Assembly (NCBI RefSeq): GCF_024763615.1 | Contig: NC_077222.1 | Location: forward strand, 25,296,001-25,360,000 | Length of the DNA stretch: 64,000 bases | DNA from: Phlebotomus papatasi | Taxonomy: Eukaryota; Arthropoda; Insecta; Diptera; Psychodidae | Reading direction: 5' to 3' | In this document: positions 60,531 through 64,000 of the stretch, in pieces | How positions within the stretch are numbered: position 1 is the first letter of the stretch | Layout: every line of letters starts with the position of its first letter | The notes under the pieces: generated by a model | What the model saw: only the letters and a program-made list of their open reading frames with translations | What the model was told of the DNA's origin: nothing | The model's database searches: none | Translations under genes and position numbers: made by a program

Positions 60531-60798
60531 CAGAGGAGTGACATTAGTTCTGAAAAATGCGACCAGTTTTAGTGTAAATTTTTTCCTGTTTTCGTAAACA
60601 TTTTACGAGATATCTGCAAAACTAAGTAGGTTGCCAATTTGGGGCTTTCGGTTGTCTATTCTATATTAAATTGGCTTTTATTTTGTATTTAATCTATTTC
60701 CTAATTCATTGCACAATGACAGAAAATAGCTAATAAACTCAAAAGTTTTTTCGGCTCCCTAGAAACTTATGGGAAACATAGGAAATGTCATGCCCCTG
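60531..60798. mobile_element. hAT-type MITE copy 3 (268 bp)
   Basis: Runs from CAGAGGAGTGACATTA to GTCATGCCCCTG with a perfect 8-bp duplication GTTATATG (60523-60530 and 60799-60806). Same family as 16292 and 33442. Confidence 0.93.
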
Positions 60799-61216
60799 GT
60801 TATATGTATAAAGAGCTTGAAAACAAATCATGTTTTATTGTGTTGAAAAAAATTAGAGAAAAATATTCTGTTTTTTTGTCTATTTTGACCCAGGTAACCT
60901 CTTAAGGAATTATCTTCGTTTTTTATTTACATTTAATTTTTTTCTTATTTATTGAAATTGCATAAAAAAATTATTAGAAAATGGAAATATTGGAAGTAAA
61001 GCTAGAAGTTTGTCGGTTGAATTCTTGAGAGGACCGAATCATACAGTCATCAAATCAGTAGAACCAAGTATTCGTAGAACACCTGATTATGTCTTTTCCA
61101 ATCCACTGGATACAGTGCATCCTTACAATTGCACCTATTTTTATTTATTGCCGTAGTTATAATAAAAATACAAAGACAAATACTTAGTTAAATATACTCC
61201 GTGACATTCGCTCTCC

Positions 61217-61370
61217 GGGGGTGACTCTACCCCTGATTATCGTACGATTTTCTTTAATTCTATAACTTAAGGATGGTCTTTATCAACCCAATCTATTCTT
61301 TCCGATCAATAAAGACTATCCTTATGTGTTAAAATTAAAGAAAACCTTACGAAAAGCAGGGGTGCAAAGT
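61217..61370. repeat. Hairpin repeat, about 155 bp
   Basis: The left half (CCCCTGATTATCGTACGATT, TTTCTTTAATTCTATAACTT) is inverted in the right half (TTAAAATTAAAGAAAACCTT, GAAAAGCAGGGG). About 15% of positions differ. Confidence 0.75.
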
Positions 61371-61384
61371 CATCCGCATCTATA

Positions 61385-61998
61385 CGGTAGTGTTTTGAGG
61401 CCTACTTTCAACTAAAAATATGGCACATGTCTCTTAACCCTTTAACGACGAGACACATCGAGTTTTCGCTGGCCGAAAATCACCAATAAAAATGAAACCG
61501 ATAAACAAAACTTGTGAAACGTCTTACATCTAACCTTCAAAAAGACAACAGAGTCTAATTTGGTGTATTTTTTGACTCTATTAACGATAGGGACAAAAGT
61601 AGCTAAAAATTTTAAGTAATTTTTCTGACGATACCAATAACTCATAATTTTCATTCTAATGAAAAATATAATGTTTGAGTATTGTAGTTTCTTTTTCCAA
61701 AACGGTTTTGCCAAAAAAAAAATTGGAAGTATAAAAAATAATTAAAATCAATTTTCAATATGAAAATTTAAAAATTCGTCTTTTTTTAGCTTAAAAATTT
61801 AATATACAGCTACTATACATTTACTATACTTCAAAATATCCCAGATTCCTTCAACCTTCTACTTTACAATTACATTATGTACAAACATAAGAAAAAAATA
61901 GGTTTAGGTGGTCAGAAAAATTATTTTCTTTATGCGACACCGGTGTTCCAATCGTTTTAAAGGGTTAACAGTTCGATCCGCGGTACTCTTCCCTTACC
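61385..61998. mobile_element. Right end of an AGGGAAGAGCACC-type MITE, split by an insertion
   Basis: GAGGCCTACTTTCAACTAAA to ATGTCTCTTAA (61398-61437) and CAGTTCGATCCGCGGTACTC to TTCCCTTA (61969-61998) together match 43430-43489. The intervening 527 bp is a separate element. Confidence 0.75.
61438..61964. mobile_element. piggyBac-like MITE (527 bp) at TTAA
   Basis: TTAA at 61434-61437 and 61965-61968 flank ends that read CCCTTTAACGA on the left and TCGTTTTAAAGGG on the right. TTAA duplication with CCCTTT-type ends is characteristic of piggyBac-class elements. Only short frames inside. Confidence 0.85.
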
Positions 61999-62336
61999 AT
62001 TTTTTATGCATTTTACTTTGACAAAACATTTGTAGTCAGTAAAATATTCTATCTTGGTCAGTATAGAAAGTAAACCACATTTGAGAGGTCAAGATAGTTC
62101 ACAGTTCATAATTTTCGCTTTGTCAACATTATTTTAGTATTTTCTTCCTGAACTCAAAAATACTTTACTTACCATTTGGAAATTGTTGAACTTCTTACTT
62201 TATTGGCCTAAATGAGTTTAACAATTTAAAATTAAATATTTTTACAGTAAAATACTATTCAGCTTTCAATGATGAATTAATTTTTTTAATTTAAATGTCT
62301 ATCTTAGAATTTAGAGGAATATTATTTTATGAGTTA

Positions 62337-62846
62337 TGGCCTCTACATATTAGAGAAATTTATGTCCATATTGAAGCAAATTTCCTACGTTTGTGTAGGA
62401 AAGACTCTTGAATATGGACATGGACATAAATTTTTCAAGTGTGTAGACTCCACTAAACTGATAAAAGAATTTAAACATAGAGTCTAAGGAACACGTCTTC
62501 GACAAGGAACCCCTATTAACACTTTTGTCAAAATGTTGAAATTTATTTAATTCATCCAATAAAATCTGAATAATATAACATTTTTTCATTAATCTGCGTA
62601 TTTCGATAAGAATAAGTGTTCCAATTTCGTATTCCAAATGGTACAGAGTAGGGTGCCAATAAGTCCTGACACGAGTTCCTAAAATGTCAATAGGTGTTCC
62701 TTTCACCCTATTAGTTATGGCTTACGACTTCTTCACACTAGTGATATTTCTGTCAATATTTAGAATATTGAATAAATATAAAATGTAAACAATTCGCTGC
62801 AATATGTCAAATATTGGCGAAAACTTCTTAGAATATATAGAGGCCA
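62337..62846. repeat. Inverted-repeat element (about 510 bp) with GGCCTCTA ends
   Basis: TGGCCTCTACATATT at the left and AATATATAGAGGCCA at the right. A second hairpin inside (62355-62435: AAATTTATGTCCATATT and AATATGGACATGGACATAAA) is close to the left end. Confidence 0.65.
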
Positions 62847-62849
62847 TTA

Positions 62850-64000
62850 CCCCAAATTTCGTCGTTTATAACAAACATTGTCGTACGTTTTCTTAAAAAA
62901 AAAAACAAATTTTTGAAAAGCACAAGTATGACAACTGTCGATGCACACGACGATATTTGATTGTGTAATAAACCTTAAATACATTGTCGGTTGGACCGAC
63001 TGTTGTCGTAGCTTGCACCAAATGCAGATAACAAATAAACGCAAATACGAGAATGATCAATGAAACCTGTTAATAATTTTAAGAACATTTTATTGGCAAA
63101 GCTTACTAATTGGAAATTCCTGTTGAAGGTGTTACATTTGCCAATTTACGAAAATGTATTAAATTGTTGCAATTAAGCCCAATTGAATGATGAATGTAGC
63201 AGTTTAGTTTATTTTTGATTGGAGAAATTGATTGAGAATTAATTGCAGACGACACTCAATAAAAACCACTCACATTTGACACTCAATATTTATGTGAACA
63301 GACACGGAGTCTGTACAAATGTTATACCAACTATATATTACAAGTATACGATGTATACACATAAGTATGTTTACATTTAAGACTTGATGTAAAATATTTT
63401 TCTTTTTTTTAAATGAAACAAAGAATTGTGAGAAGACAAATATTGAATTTTGCTACTGTTTGTGCGCGATGAAAGAATAATTCTGAGTGACTGTTCTCAT
63501 TGTTTCTCAATGAAAATTGAGAGAATGAGGATGAAATGAGAAATGTGTATTTATTGTTAAATTAATAAATTACTTGTCAGATGGAGTATCTTTTTTGTGT
63601 CAGTTTGGCATGAAATTTTCAACTGTCTAGAGAAAAGTGCGAAAATTGTCAAGCATTGTAAGGTTTTTATCAATGTCAGTATTTTCCGCAGGAGGGTAAT
63701 AGGGGGTGTACTAGAGTTGATACACGCGATATTTAAGTGTGAGAAAGAGAGAAATGACAGATAATGGTACGATGTGAGATAAGTTGACGAGAGACACTCA
63801 AATGTGATGACGCTTTGTCGACAATTTCCCCAGAGGGAAAATCTATAGACTCTGCAAGTTTTACTTGGAAGAGTCTCGCCTTCAGTCATCAACATCCATT
63901 CAAATAGCATGGAGGTCTTTTCCTACATGCCCTCCCCCTGGTGCCTATTGTTGCAACATTTACAATACTGAAAAGTTTCTTTTTGCAACATTTTCCGCCA
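62850..64000. other. Right end of window, no supported gene
   Basis: The minus-strand frame at 63910-63557 (117 codons) shows no recognisable domain or splice context. The region 63480-63550 has repeated TGAGA words. Nothing else could be supported. Confidence 0.4.

Noticed and set aside
62350..62706. 118-codon minus-strand frame
   Set aside because: Lies wholly within an inverted-repeat element and has no recognisable domain.
63557..63910. 117-codon minus-strand frame at the window edge
   Set aside because: Composition and codon use are like AT-rich non-coding DNA; no domain or splice site could be supported.

Overview
The window is AT-rich animal nuclear DNA from an insect, most likely a dipteran; the species is inferred from gene content only. 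Evidence for this is split genes with GT-AG introns, AATAAA poly(A) signals, insect-type proteins (a Knickkopf/Skeletor-like cuticle protein, FEM-1, REV3), degenerate Tc1-type transposases, and a dense population of short inverted-repeat elements (MITEs) with TA, 8-bp or TTAA target duplications. There are no operons, phage genes or CRISPR arrays.

Layout. Bases 1-192 are the 3' end of a plus-strand gene for a GPI-anchored Knickkopf/Skeletor-type protein. From about 200 to 7,040 there is only repeat DNA: a TA-flanked MITE, a smaller inverted repeat, a tandem array with a period near 370 bp, and a 1.3-kb giant hairpin element inserted in that array. From 7,044 to 24,360 on the minus strand lies a five-exon FEM-1 gene (651 aa, CUL2 ubiquitin-ligase substrate receptor). 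Two of its introns are filled with the same ~40-bp satellite; another carries a foldback element, a dead Tc1 transposase and a tRNA-like SINE head. An 888-bp spacer separates it from the divergent plus-strand REV3 gene (25,249-40,023, eight exons, 1,953 aa, catalytic subunit of DNA polymerase zeta). REV3 introns hold a 21-bp minisatellite, a GCCACGCC-rich array and several MITEs.

Between 40 and 64 kb there is a compact three-exon minus-strand gene for an unidentified 100-aa protein (41,846-42,729), two candidate first coding exons (45,553 and 53,897, plus strand), a second dead Tc1 transposase interrupted by a MITE, and about fifteen further MITEs, several nested. The rest is AT-rich DNA with no supported gene.

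The exon models for FEM-1, REV3 and the 100-aa gene were built by joining reading frames at GT-AG sites. All junctions keep phase and total lengths are whole codons, which is internal support for the models. FEM-1 and REV3 have unrelated jobs (protein turnover and translesion DNA synthesis); they share only a divergent promoter region.
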